The position numbers and the translations under genes were made by a program. Shown one piece after another: positions 34,233-46,400 of a stretch of 64,000 nucleotides of DNA (its first letter is position 1; the number at the start of each line of letters is the position of its first letter). Below the pieces are notes generated by a model. That model worked only from the letters and a program-made list of their open reading frames with translations, did no database searches and was not told where the DNA came from. Origin of the DNA: Rehmannia glutinosa (taxonomy: Eukaryota; Streptophyta; Magnoliopsida; Lamiales; Orobanchaceae); NCBI GenBank assembly GCA_016081115.2, contig CM071932.1, positions 55,440,659 to 55,504,658 on the forward strand, in the 5' to 3' direction.

Positions 34233-36234
34233 ATCTCCCACTTGCCCTAAAGAATATGGGACATGTCTCTCAATCCTAAATTATTTAAATGCCTCTCAAA
34301 CACTTTTGCAGGCAATGTCTTGGTGAATGGATCAGCAAGGTTGTCGGCAGACGCAATCTTGAGAATTGAGACGTCACCTCTTTGTACTATCTCCCGAATA
34401 AGATGGTATTTTCTTTAAATATGCTTTGATGTCTTGTGACTTCGAGGCTCCTTCGAATTAGCTACTACCCAACTATTGTCACAATACAAAGTGAGTGGCC
34501 TATCCACATTTGGAACAACTTCCAAATCAGAAAGGAATTTCTTTAGCCATACCGCCTCCTTAGCTACTTCTGAAGTGGCTATATATTTGGCCTCCATGGT
34601 CGAATCCGCGGTGCTGGATCGCTTAATGCTTCTCCAGACTATAGCACTGCCACCAAGACTGAACACTGACCTAGATATCGACTTTCGAGAATCCTTGTCT
34701 GACTGGAAGTCAGAATCAGTGTACTCGTCTATTTTAAGGTCATCACCCGCATAGATAAGCATATAGTCTCTCGTTCTCTGAAGATACTTGAGAATGTTCT
34801 TGACTGCTATCCAATGGTCCATTCCTGGATTTGATTGAAATCGGCTGACTATCCCTACCGCATAACAAATATCGGGCCTTGTACACAACTTAGCATATAT
34901 AAGGCTGCCTACTGCAGAGGCATAGGGAATACGTCTCATGTCCTCTTCCTCCTGAGGTGTATTAGGACACTGCTCCTTGGAGAGAACGACTACATATCGA
35001 GTTGGTAGGTAACCCTTTTTGGAATCTTGCATTCTATAACGCAACAACATCTTATCGATATAAAATCTTGAGGCAATGCCAATAATTTGTTCTTGCGATC
35101 TCGAACGATTCGAATTCCAAGAACATAATTCGCTTCTCCCAAATCTTTCATTTGGAATTGCTTGGCTAGCCAACCTTTAACCGCAGATAATATCTCTACA
35201 TCATTCCTAATGAGTAGAATATTATCTACGTAAAGCACTAAAAATGCCACTTTACCACCCTTGATCTGCTTGTATACACAAGGCTCATCAACACTTTGGT
35301 CAAAATCATAAGATCGTCTCATCAAATCTATGGTTCCATGACCTTGAGGCTTGCTTTAACCCTTAAATGGATCTAAGCAATTTGCAGACTTTCTGCTCTT
35401 GACCTTCGGCTACAAAACCCTCTGGTTGCTGCATGTAGATTTCCTCGTCTAGATGGTCATTCAAAAAGGCCGTCTTGACATCCATCTGCCATATCTCATA
35501 GTAAAGACATGCATCAATTGAAAGTAGTAAGCGGATAGATTTTAGCATTGCTACAGGCGAGAAAGTCTCCTCATAGTCGATTCCCTCCTTTTGGGTGTAA
35601 CCCTTAGCCACTAGCCTTGCTTTGAAAGTCTCTATTTTCCCATCCACATCCTTCTTTCTCTTATTGATCCATTTGCACCCAATGGGCCTGACATCTTCAG
35701 GCGGATCCACAAAAACCCAGACAGTGTTGGAGTACATAGACTATATTTCTTGGCTCATAGCTTCACGCCACCTCTCTTTATCAGAATCCTCCATTGCTTG
35801 TCGAAAAGATAATGGATCATCGTTTACCCCATCGGAGACTGCAACATTTGCCTCTTCGATTTGGCGATAGCGGATTGGTGGTCTAATCACCCTCCCACTG
35901 CGTCGAGGTGTCATGACATTCTGATCATGTATAGTGGTATTTTTAGTGATTTCCCTAACAACTCTTGTTGGTTGTGGTCTGATCTCATCAGAAAGTAACT
36001 CCTCGAGTACAACTTTACTTCGAGGTCGGAAGTTTTCTATATAATCGTTCTGAAGAAAGATAGCATTAGTCGAAACTATTACTTTCTTTTCTTGCGGATC
36101 ATAAAACAAACCTCCTCTTGTTCCTTTGGGATATCCAACGAACAGATACACTTCTGAACGTGGATGCAACTTTCCAGTCTTTCCTTTCAGCATATGTGCT
36201 AGGCACCCCCATATGCGAAAGTAGCGTAAACTAA
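34233..36234 (-). pseudogene. Ty1/copia pol 3' half (IN tail, RT, RNase H), truncated
   Basis: Minus strand. 36241-35741: integrase tail (SLRYFRIWGCLAHMLKGKTG, FVGYPKGTRGG) and linker. 35737-35363: RT start ([60 protein letters not shown]). 35325-34990: RT palm with LYVDNILLI, in which the second catalytic Asp is Asn (YVDN, 35232-35221). 35173-34415: RT end and RNase H (YASAVGSLIYAKLCTRPDIC, EYTDSDFQSDKDSRKSISRS, STADSTMEAKYIATSEVAKE). Gag, PR and the catalytic IN core are missing because sequence on the right is replaced by an unrelated LTR fragment at 36235. Confidence 0.92.
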
Positions 36235-36552
36235 TGTTCACTTGCTTTTATACCATTCATTTGGGCTTCCGAGACTAGAATTTTGTGTTGTTTTTGAGTA
36301 TTTTGAGTCGTTTTTGTTATATCTCATAGGTTAGGCATTAATTTCTTTCGTTTCGAGTCATTTGAGTGGCCAAGCCATGTTGAGGGCCAATTATATTGAG
36401 TCTACAGTCATTTTAATGAGTCGTGTGTCAAAAGAAGAAAGTATGATCAAACAATGAAAGATTGATTTGAAGAAATGTCCAAACGCGTCTGAAATTTCTA
36501 GCACTGGCAGAGTTTAGTATTTTGGTCATAACGCTCTCTACAAAATTGATAT
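36235..36552 (+). repeat. Inverted Athila-like LTR fragment (1.54-kb family)
   Basis: Reverse complement of the 3' end of the LTRs at 30906, 55825 and 59974: it starts TGTTCACTTG at 36235 and runs about 318 bp. It is the only plus-oriented member in the window. The left edge looks like a true LTR terminus inserted in the copia integrase tail; the right edge is broken at the Sirevirus LTR. Confidence 0.8.
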
Positions 36553-37238
36553 TGAAGGATGGAAGGAAGACCCCGTGAAAACAAATTGAATATGGCAAAG
36601 AGGAGTAGACGGAACTCTGCTTTGAAGAAGCAAAACCGCCTGTGAAGAAGCCGAGTCGCACGAGAAGCCACCGGTGAGTGATCAAGGCGTCTCAGATCGA
36701 GTCCCTAAGGATCAAGTCGGTTGTGATCAAGACTTGTATCCCGGACTGTTACCACTTTGTAAACCGATCATTACCTAGTGGATTCCTCCAGGAGTTGGAG
36801 AAGAGAGAGAGTAGAAGAATTACCCCATCTTCGAACCTCTATAAAAACTTCATTGTGTCATTTACCTTTCAAAGCATTTAAATTCTCGCACTTTTAATCG
36901 CTTATATCTCACGATAAATTTGCTATCCATTTGATAATTTATAAGTACTAAATCAAGCTCTAAAATCTTGCTTAATCAAACTTAAGGGTGTTAAGTCTTC
37001 CGCTGAAAATAAAACCACGCGGTTGAGTTAAATCGAGCCAACAATTTGAGTTACTCCATCAACACTCAAATTTGAGTATGTTGAGAGATTAACTCTCTTG
37101 AGTGACTAATTCGATTGTCCATCAAGGACACAAAGTGTGTAGAATTAACTCAGAGATTTAAAAGGACTAAATCGAAAATTTGGTAAGGTTTATTCAACCC
37201 CCTTCTAAACCTTACACTTACACCCCTTGGGACCTACA
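36553..37238 (+). repeat. Sirevirus 2 5' LTR with internal deletion
   Basis: Its first roughly 65 bp match the solo LTR near 48546-48610. It then jumps to sequence matching about 49325 onward and continues to GGGACCTACA. About 0.7 kb of LTR, including the TATA box, is missing, and the first about 160 bp are also absent. Confidence 0.8.
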
Positions 37239-37240
37239 AG

Positions 37241-37252
37241 TGGTATCAGAGC
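37241..37252 (+). other. Primer-binding site, tRNA-iMet type (Sirevirus 2)
   Basis: TGGTATCAGAGC two bases after the LTR end. Confidence 0.95.
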
Positions 37253-37362
37253 GGTTGGTTCATTGAACCCTCCGCACCGGTTCTTGAACTAGATCTCCAA
37301 ACTTTTCAAAGTCCGCTTTAGTACTTAAACCTTCAAAACTCATTTTATTAAAAGTCATTATC

Positions 37363-39360
37363 ATGGAAGCAAATTTGACACGCATCCCTATGTTCACTAT
37401 CGAAGAATTTGATGATTGGAAAATTCGTATGCAGGCTCATCTATCAAAGATTACATGATGAGATGTGGATAGTGATAGAAGATGGGCTCTCGCAAATATT
37501 AAAGGTGAACACAAATTTGCACGAAGAGTTGGTGAAGGAGAAGAAGATCTTTGCTCCCGCACGGTCATGGTTGAAAAACCAAGAACGAGTGGACAAATGA
37601 TGACAGTAAAAAAGATACAACCTGGACAATGTAGCCAAGGACATCCTTTACAAAACCTTGACAAAGCCATGTTCAATAAAGTCAAATCCCGCAAAACGGC
37701 TAAGGAAATGGGGACAAGTTGACATTGATTTGTGAAGGCTCGTGAGCAAATCAAAGAAAACAAATTATCGGTGGTTGTACGAAGTTTGAAAATTTCAAAA
37801 TGATCTCAGGAGAGAACCTGGATCAACTAGACGCTCGGTTCACATAAATCACAAATGAGCATGTATCGCACTTGGAAAGGAATATACACGAGAAGGAAAT
37901 GTGTATGAAAATCCTAAAAAGTCTTCCGGTGAATGGGAAATGAAGGTCATGGCATCGAGACATTCCATGGACCTATCAAAGACATCCAACCATGAGTTAT
38001 TCCGAGACCTCAAAGCCTACGAGTTTGAGGTGAGAAGAAAAGACCAGGAAGAGAGAAAACTATACCCAAAACAACTGCTCTAATTGTCAAAGATGGGAAG
38101 AGGGCCGAGGTCAAAGAAGTAATTGACCCATAAGAAATAGCCCCGATGGTTAAAAGATTTAACAAGTTCTTTAACAAGAACTACAAGAGAGGAAAGGGTG
38201 AATCTTTCGAGGAAGACACTCGGCTCCCTCCAAATCAATGGAAGACAAAGCCAACCAAGAGAACAGATCATCAAAAAGTCGAGTATCGAGGGTCGACAAC
38301 TCAAGAATGGAAAGAGTCGATCAAAAGGTTGAATATCTATGTTGGAACGTAGACAACCAGGTCACTATGCCATTGATTGCTCATATCATGTGGTCAACAA
38401 GTACAGGATGAAGAAGAAAGAAAGGTCTTGAGAGAAAGAAGACAAGAAAAGAAAAAGGCAATGATGGTCGCAGAGATCGCCGAGACACCAAGTCAAGAGA
38501 GACAAATTGATCGAGAGAGCAATGAAGCCGACTATTCAAGTGACTCGAAGAAGAAGCTCGACCGCTTGATGGCCAAAGAACAAGATCAACCCGATCAAGA
38601 AGATGAGGTACAATCTAACTCAACAAACTCGACACTAGTGATAGTGATCGTGACACACACACTTCATCACCCACCGATCTTTATGATTCATTAGGCAAAA
38701 TGATGAAAGATTTTGAACATATTAAATCCTCACACACACTATTGAATGAGGAAAATAGCTTACTCAAAAGTCGAAACTCAAAGCCGACTAAGGAGCCGAG
38801 TACTCTAAGTCAAATAGTCTGTTGAAAATGAAAGTTTAAAGGTCGAAAATGCTAAATTAGTAGCAGAAATTGCCGCTATAGAAAAGAGGGAGAATGACCT
38901 CAAGAATGTTATTGCCTCATTCACTAAGGCATCTAAATCATTGGATGATCTTATTATGAGTCAAAGAGAATGTGGAGACAAGACAGCTTGGGATTTAATT
39001 CCTCTATGCCATGTCAAACCTCAAGAGTAATTTTTGGAAAAAGGATCTTCAAGTCATGAAGAGTCCGAAAAATCCAAAACTCTAAATGTTGCACACACAT
39101 TCACTCCAAAGCACAATACTAAGCAAAGCGGCCTTGGTTACAAAGGAAAAGGAAAATGACCGAGTTGAGTGTCTTTGAAAGGACACAATGTGAGAAGAAA
39201 TTCACCGAGTCCTCAAAGAAACTCCAAACAAAAATACTCTTTAAAGAAGAAACAGAGCTACCAAAAACCCCAAAAATCCATAAAAGAAATACATATGATG
39301 GGAATGGTAGAAAATATCCAAGCCAAGCCGATTGGAATAATGTGAACTATCAAAGATAGA
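37363..39360 (+). pseudogene. Sirevirus 2 gag remnant
   Basis: The ATG at 37363 has the same context as in copy 1 (MEANLTRIPMFTIEEFDDWK). Gag pieces run in shifting frames; zinc-knuckle residues QPGHYAIDC are better kept than in copy 1 (near 38355-38380), but the first cysteines are lost. The Glu/Lys-rich coiled-coil part lies at 38720-39050. Frames change repeatedly; no intact Gag. Confidence 0.8.
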
Positions 39361-39619
39361 CTTATGGAATATAAGCCCAAATGGCAAAGGCCTAGAACTC
39401 AAAGAAAGGCCATTCCAAAAGCATAAGAGCTTTCATCAAAGACACATATGCACCTAGGCACTACACTCAAAGACACCACAATCACCAAGGAAGGCAATTG
39501 CTAAAACACATATGCGGGCATACGACAAAAGAGACATATGTATGAACCTAGAATCCCCAAGCAATTTGCCAGGATTAATTATGATTATGGCATCGATAGA
39601 TGGCAACCCCTTATAGTCA

Positions 39620-41050
39620 AATCATTTGGCTATAGGTTGGTTGGATCATCTTACAATTCTAACCCCTCGGGACCCGGACAAGTATGGGTACCTAAAACTT
39701 AATTTCCTTGATTGCGGGTTCAAGGAAAGTGAGTGCCAAGGAACCTGGTACATGGATAGTGGTTCCCGGACATATATGACAGAAATAAGAGAAATCTGTC
39801 AAAATTCAAGGAAGTCAAAGGAGCCAAAGTCATATTTGGAGGAAATGAAGCTCCTGGTGAAATAAGAGGCATTGGATCCATCAAGAGGAATGGATTAGAA
39901 ATCACAGGATGTTGCATATGTTGAAGGACTCAACTTCAACTTATCGAGTATCATCCACTCGTGACAAGGGCTACAATGTTGGATTCAATATGGGTATATG
40001 CCAAATCAAGGATATTGAATCAAATGAAGTTGTGCTTTGCAAGGATGTAGAGCGAGAAGAATATGTATGTAGTGGATTGGTCAATCGCAACACCCAAAGA
40101 CTGCTCTACTAGCAAAGAGCACAAATTTGAATCAAGTTGGTGCGGGCACAAAAAGTCGAGTCACCCGAATTTCAAAACAATTAACAAGTCTGGCAAGAAG
40201 TCATCTTGTAGAAGGACTTCCGCACTCGATTATACAAGAAGGAGAGTATATGTGATGCATGTCGAAGGAAAACAAATCAAGTCGTCATTCAAAGAAAAGA
40301 CATGCCCATCCTCAACAAGAATATTGCATCCGCTTCATATGGATCTATTTGGCCCATGGAACCACCAAAGATAAGTGGAAAGAAATACACCTTGGTGGTA
40401 GTAGATGACTACTCAAGATATACATGGACAATATTCATGTGCAAGAAGAAAGAAACTCTACAAAAACTACCACAAATGGTGATGAAGAGGATTCAAAATG
40501 AGAAGAGTCAAACCATTATCAAAATAAGATCGATAGAGAAACCGAGTTTGTCAATGGAATAATAACTCAAGATCTTGTATTGAGAATGGTATTGGTCATG
40601 AACTATCTGCAGCAAGGACTCCACGTGAGAATGGAGTTGCGAGAAAGAAGGAACATAACCTCAAAGAAGCAAAGAAGGACCATGTTAGTCAAGCAGGGTT
40701 ACCAAAAGATTTTGGGTCAAGCAATGAACACACTTGCTACACCCAAAACAGATGTATGATAAACAAACAAGTGACAAAGACTCCCTATGAGATCGGATGG
40801 AAGAAAACCAAGTGTTGCATATTTGAGAATATTTGGATGTAAATGCTTCATCCACAACAATGGCAAAGACAACCTAAAGGCTTTTGATGCTAAAGTCGAT
40901 GAGGGTATCTTCTTAGATACTCAATTTGAAAGCAAAGCCTACAGGATACTCAACAAAAGAACTATGGTTATAGAGGAATCCATTCATGTAGTATTCGATG
41001 AGCCAAATGTAAATGGAGAAGACATTGAAGAGTCGGTGATAAGTTGAATC
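39620..41050 (+). pseudogene. Sirevirus 2 protease and integrase remnant
   Basis: The frame 39626-39865 holds the protease motif TWYMDSG with active-site Asp (about 39745-39765). IN fragments follow: LHPLHMDLFGPWNH and YTLVVVDDYSRYTWTIF (first catalytic Asp block) in frames of 40302-40562, and the C-terminal VAYLRIFGCKCFIHNNGKDN with FDAKVDEGIFL in 40787-41047. A deletion removes part of the GYS motif seen in copy 1. Confidence 0.82.
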
Positions 41051-41289
41051 ATCCAACCATACGAAGAGTCCCTATCTTTCAAGCAAGTGGGATTATCAAT
41101 TCGAGAAGAAGATGAGATAGTTGAATCTCAAAAGCACTGGAAAATTTGCGGCTAAGTGATTACGAGAGAGTCGACCCACAAAGAACACAACCGCAAGTCG
41201 ATCAATCCGGCTAACTAACTTACTCCAACTCGACGTAAGATGGCCGAGAGACCATCCACCGTAACTTGTCATTGGAGATATAAGAGAAG

Positions 41290-42873
41290 GTGTCAAGACA
41301 AGATCCGAACTCAACAAGAAGCAATGTTCACATGCTTCATTTCGCAAATAGAGCCCAAAGATGTGTCACAAGCATTGGACGACACACATTGGATTCAAGC
41401 TATGCAAGAAGAGTCAATCGGTTTGAGAGAAATAAAGTATGGGAATTAGTGCAAAGACCCATACATCAAAATGTTATTGGAACCAAATGGGTATTCGTAA
41501 ATAAGATGAACGAGGAAGGCTCTGTGGTAAGAAACAAAGCAAGACTGGTAGCCAAAGGATATTACCAAGAAGAAGGGATAGATTTTGATGAAACATTTGC
41601 CCCCGTAGCAAGATTGGAAGCTATAAGGATGTTTCTTGCCTATGCACGACTCACAAGAATTTCATTGTATATCGATGGATGTAAAAAGTGCATTCCTAAA
41701 TGGTTTATTGGAAGAAGAAGTGTATGTTGAACAACCTCCAGGATTTGAGAGAAGACTCTTGGAGACAAGGTATACAAACTCAAGAAAACCCCGTATGGAT
41801 TGAAACAGCACCGAGCATGGTATGACACCTGTCACAATTCCTAATCGAAAATGGATTCACAAAAGGAAAAGTAGATAGAACACTTTTCTTTAATTCAAGA
41901 CAAGAAGAGTATACTACTTGTTCAAATATATGTGGATGACATCATTTTTGGATCCACTAACAAAGAGTCTGTGTGAAAAATTCTCAAACCTCATGCAAAG
42001 TAAATTTGAAATGAGCATGATGGGAGAGCCGACATTCTTCCTTGGACTCCAAGTGAAACAATTGAAGGATGGAACCTTCATAAGTCAAACAAAATACACG
42101 AGAGACTTAATGAAGAAGTTTGGTATGGAGGAGAAGTCTTCGTAAAAATACCAATGAACACATCACCAAAATGGACATGGATGCGGATGGCAAGCCTGTA
42201 GATCAAACAAGATACGAGCACTTATTGGATCATTGCTCTATCTCACGGCTAGCAGGCCGGACATCACCTTTGTTGTAGTTGTATGTGCAAGATTTCAATC
42301 TGCTCCGAAAGAGAGCCATATGATAGCAGCTAAGAAAATATTGAGATACTTGAAAGTAAGCCAAGAAGTAGGCCTATGGTATCCAAAGGAAGGTGGATTC
42401 AAGCTAATTGGCTATTGATTCGACTATGTTGGATGCAGAGTGGACAGGAAGAGCACTTCATGCACATGTCAAATGCTAGGAAACAGACTAATTTCCTGGT
42501 TTAGCAAGAAGCAAAACTCAATAGCCACCTCTACAAACGGTGAGCGCGAGAATACATAGCTGCGGGCAGCTGTTGTGCCCAAATCCTATGGATGAGACAG
42601 CAGCTGAGAGACTATGAAGTTGAAGAAAAAGAAATTCCAATCATGTGTGATAACACAAGTGCAATTGCAATCACTCAAAATCCTGTGTTGCATTCAAGAA
42701 CAAAGCATATTGATGTCAGATATCACTTCATAAGAGATCATGTTGAAAAGAAAGACATCATCCTGGAATATATCTCAACTGATAAACAACTAGCTGACAT
42801 CTTCACAAAACCATTATGTGAGTCAAGATTTGAAGAACTCAAGCATGAGTTGGGATTAATTGAACTAAGCTGA
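41290..42873 (+). pseudogene. Sirevirus 2 reverse transcriptase and RNase H remnant
   Basis: Frame 41290-41730 (146 aa) covers the RT start: [41 protein letters not shown] frameshift precedes the palm. Catalytic YVDD is at 41929-41940, then EMSMMGEPTFFLGLQVKQLK in 41918-42145 and TASRPDITFVVVVCARFQSA in 42233-42418. RNase H ends in 42592-42873 (IPIMCDNTSAIAITQNPVLH, RTKHIDVRYHFIRDHVEKKD, LADIFTKPLCESRFEELKHE). The segment near 42530-42550 is garbled relative to the expected STAEAEY-type block. Confidence 0.88.
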
Positions 42874-43428
42874 GACACAGAAGAACCAAAGAAAAGAAAT
42901 GGAACAGAAAAGGAGGTGAAAAAGAGTGAAATGTAAGTCATTTCAAGAAATCACCAGATCGAAAGACAATTTACACCGAGTCACCGATAGTGAGTCACTA
43001 AGAGAATCGTGAGAAGTAGAGTTAAAACAAACTAAGGGATGTTCTGAATAACTTATGAGCAAAGTGATAAAAACGCCATCATTTTGACTAAGCGGGAATG
43101 TTTTAAGGAACATATCAAAGCATAATGATGATGTGTACAGACATAAAGTTGCACACCAAGCTTATGATTGGATATAAATGCTGCCGCATTAAATACGAGA
43201 CGTGAAATGCTCAATAGGCGTGCGAAATCCAAGCCGTTGATTTCGATCACAATTCAAAACCGCCCGCACGCCCTTTCATAAACCATATTTAAACCATTTT
43301 TCGTTTCTTTCTCTCACACTTCTAAAACTGTTCATCTATTTCTCTCAAAAGCAAAGGCAAAATACTCTCAAAACCCTATCAACCTTCAAATCAATTTTCG
43401 AGTTTTTTCTTGATATAATCCTCGAGAA
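42874..43428 (+). promoter_or_regulatory. Putative internal promoter and leader of the Sirevirus 2 env-like gene
   Basis: Parallel to 6576-7126: ATTGG-ATATAAATG with TATAAAT at 43173-43179, then a CT-rich leader (TTTCTCTCACAC, TTTCTCTCAAAAGC) to the env-like ATG at 43429. Spacing is kept within 1 bp between the copies although the sequence has diverged. Confidence 0.5.
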
Positions 43429-46400
43429 ATGGCACCAACTTATGACTTTACCAAGTTAGGAAAGCAAATCCACACGGTTCGACGGTGGATTTCGACGGAA
43501 TGGTGAAGCAGGGTCCGACGACACCCTGGTGAAGAAAATCGCCGAGAAGTTGGAAACGCCGGATTAAAACCATTTCTAACGCTAGAATATCCGATGACCT
43601 ATGTGGAGGAGGTCGCACAATTCTACGTGAATGCCGAGATTCACGATGAAGGAATCAAGTCATCTGCTCACGGAAAGTAGCCGACTATCACCGCCAAGGA
43701 TTTGGTGAACATTGCTCACTACCAGGAAGGAGCATCCGAGATTAAAGAAGTGATGTAAACTTGGCCGACGCATGGAAAGAGATAGCCAAGTCCGACTTTA
43801 CCGATAAAATAATATACACAAGCAAACAAGAGATCTTTGAAGGAGGATTATCACAAGTTGTTGGATATAGTTGCCAAATGTATCGACATCAAATTTTGGA
43901 CTTTGACCAACTGTCAAAGGCAAAGCGATTGTAATGGTTGCAATCATAGAAGAAAAGAAGATAAATCGGGCTGAGTTTGTCTACAAGCAGACTCTGCCTT
44001 AACGTGGGGAACAAATCCTTCAAAGAAGATGGCACATTTGGAGGATCCCTAGGATATGGGCCCGGTGATTAGCCGACTATTGGAGGTGAAAGGAGTCCTC
44101 TTAGACATGGGAAGGCTTTCCATGTTAACAAGAGGATGTTCAGAGCAAACCCTCTGGCGCACGTAAGAGAGCTTACGCCAAGAGAGCGACACGGTGAGGG
44201 GGAATCGGTGACCCGAAGATACATCTCGCTTCCTCTCCGGCCCAAGAAGAAAGTTGCCCCCGTAGTCGCTAAGAAGAAGACCGCGCGCCCGCAGCAGAGT
44301 CACCGCCCTGCCCAGCCGTGTCTCCCGCCCCTGCAGAGGGTCGAGAAGGACTCACAAATACCTTCTCTCGATCGTGAAAAGGAGGAGAATCGACAAGCCA
44401 AGACGGCGGCTCCTCGTAAACAAACACCAAAGACCGGCCCCGCCGCCAAGACTCGAGAGGACACCGCCCAACCAGAAATTCCCCGGTACAAACCAGGAGA
44501 CGAAGAAGACTCGTCAGCGGTCCGAACAGAGAAACCGGTGAGTCGGGCCCTCGGCCTAGCACAAATACCGGAGACTATCGGAGAAGTAGAGTCTCCAGAT
44601 GCGATTGATGAAACAGCCAAGTCTCATTGAAGGGGATCGCAGAGGCAACTCAAGACACAATTTGTAGCTCACACAATTTGAAGCACAAGAAGAACCAGCC
44701 CAAGCGGATAGTGATGTAATGATCCTATCTCCACCTTACCCGGACATCCAAAATCGTCTGCGTGAGTGGAGAAAATGGAAGTTGAGCAAGTCAAGGAAGC
44801 AGTTCCAACGGCCCGAGTTCATAGAAGAAGAAGAGGAATCGCTAAATTTCCTTGGATTAACTAATCTTTTGTGCTCCCGGCTCCGGATGAAGACAATCGC
44901 ATAGACATTCTCCGGGCAGATCTAGAAGGACAAGGAGAGAGAAAAGCGAGTGAAGAAGCCGAAGCACGTGAGAAGGCAAGCATCCGCCCTATCTCCGGCA
45001 CCACGTAACACACACATCCTCTTCTTGATGTCTTCTCCGAAAGTGACAAGGAACTGCAGAATCCGCCGCCACGTAAGAGTTGCAAATGCAGCAAGCATTG
45101 CACGAATCAAGAATCCTTCACGAGCAAAGACTAATGGAGGGACCAGGAGAGTCCTCCGAACACGTACCGAAATCGATCCAATGGGAGTGGTTGACAAATA
45201 GCCAATGTTGTTGCCGCTACCACTTCCCGACTCACTCGAAGAAGGCGATAAGGAGATGGCGATGGCGGGATAGTGGGGACCCCGGTCGAGCCAACCCCTA
45301 TTAAAGGTGTGCTACCACCGCCCCAACGGCTGAACCATCAATCGAAACAATAGGGAGTTTGGAGACGAGTGACCCCACTCCAAGTCACTCGGTGGTGCGC
45401 CACCGAGGGGGAAACTCCCTCCACCAAAGAAGGTCGGAGGATCTTTGCAGATGACTCCACAAACAATCAAGGAGGCGAAGAAGAGAAATTACAATCACAA
45501 AAAGAACTGAGAAGTTGCCATCAACGAAGCTCGGGCTTGAGATTGAGACTGCTTTGTTGAGGTGCCAACCGCTCCGAAGGCTAATAATGACGCGATCGAT
45601 CGATCGAGGCATAGGAAGGAACAACCCGGGAGTTAACACTGGCGATGAAAGTGCAATCCATGGGGTTGAGACTCCAATGGATGCCATGTAGAAGACCCTA
45701 AGACAGTGACACTGCCGAAAGGGAGGACAAGTGCCTCAGCAGAAGAGAGACCGCCGGAGGAAATGAAGGCCCACGGGAGGTTGAGACTTCAGGGGTAAAG
45801 AGGTCAAGTAGAGAACATCCCTCCCGCTATCATCGACCCATCTCGAGAAGGAGATCGGCGCACTTCATGATTCCCGGGACAACCCCGATGTCACTTTTCC
45901 GGGATCGGAAGGCGAAGAAGAAGCCGAGTCATCCCCCATGACAAATCCAAAAGGCTCATTGCGGATGTTCCAGGCACGAGCAAGTTTGATCCCAAGACTA
46001 CTCGTCAAACTTTTAACTTTGATGATGAGCCACCAATGGAAATCTCATCATCGTCCGTCCGATGACGCCATCGATAAGGCCGAGGACCGTCCATGAAATG
46101 GAAAAATCATCTCGAGACCAACGGTCGTTAAGACAGTGAGGCTCAAGCAGTTTCGGTCTACTTTACAACAAAACCCGGTGAACAGAGACCACCGCTTAGG
46201 CTCCTCAAGTCGCAGCCAGGATCGATTCCCAAAAGGACTTCACGCGCACCGCTCATCATCGAACAGATCCTAGTTGGCGGTGAGGAATCTTTTGTAGAAT
46301 CTTTCCCTTTTTCACCGGAGATACGAGAACTCCACGAAGAGTCGAAACGAACAAGCACGCTATCACAAACCAGCTCTGTTCTTCTATCGACACCATTGTT

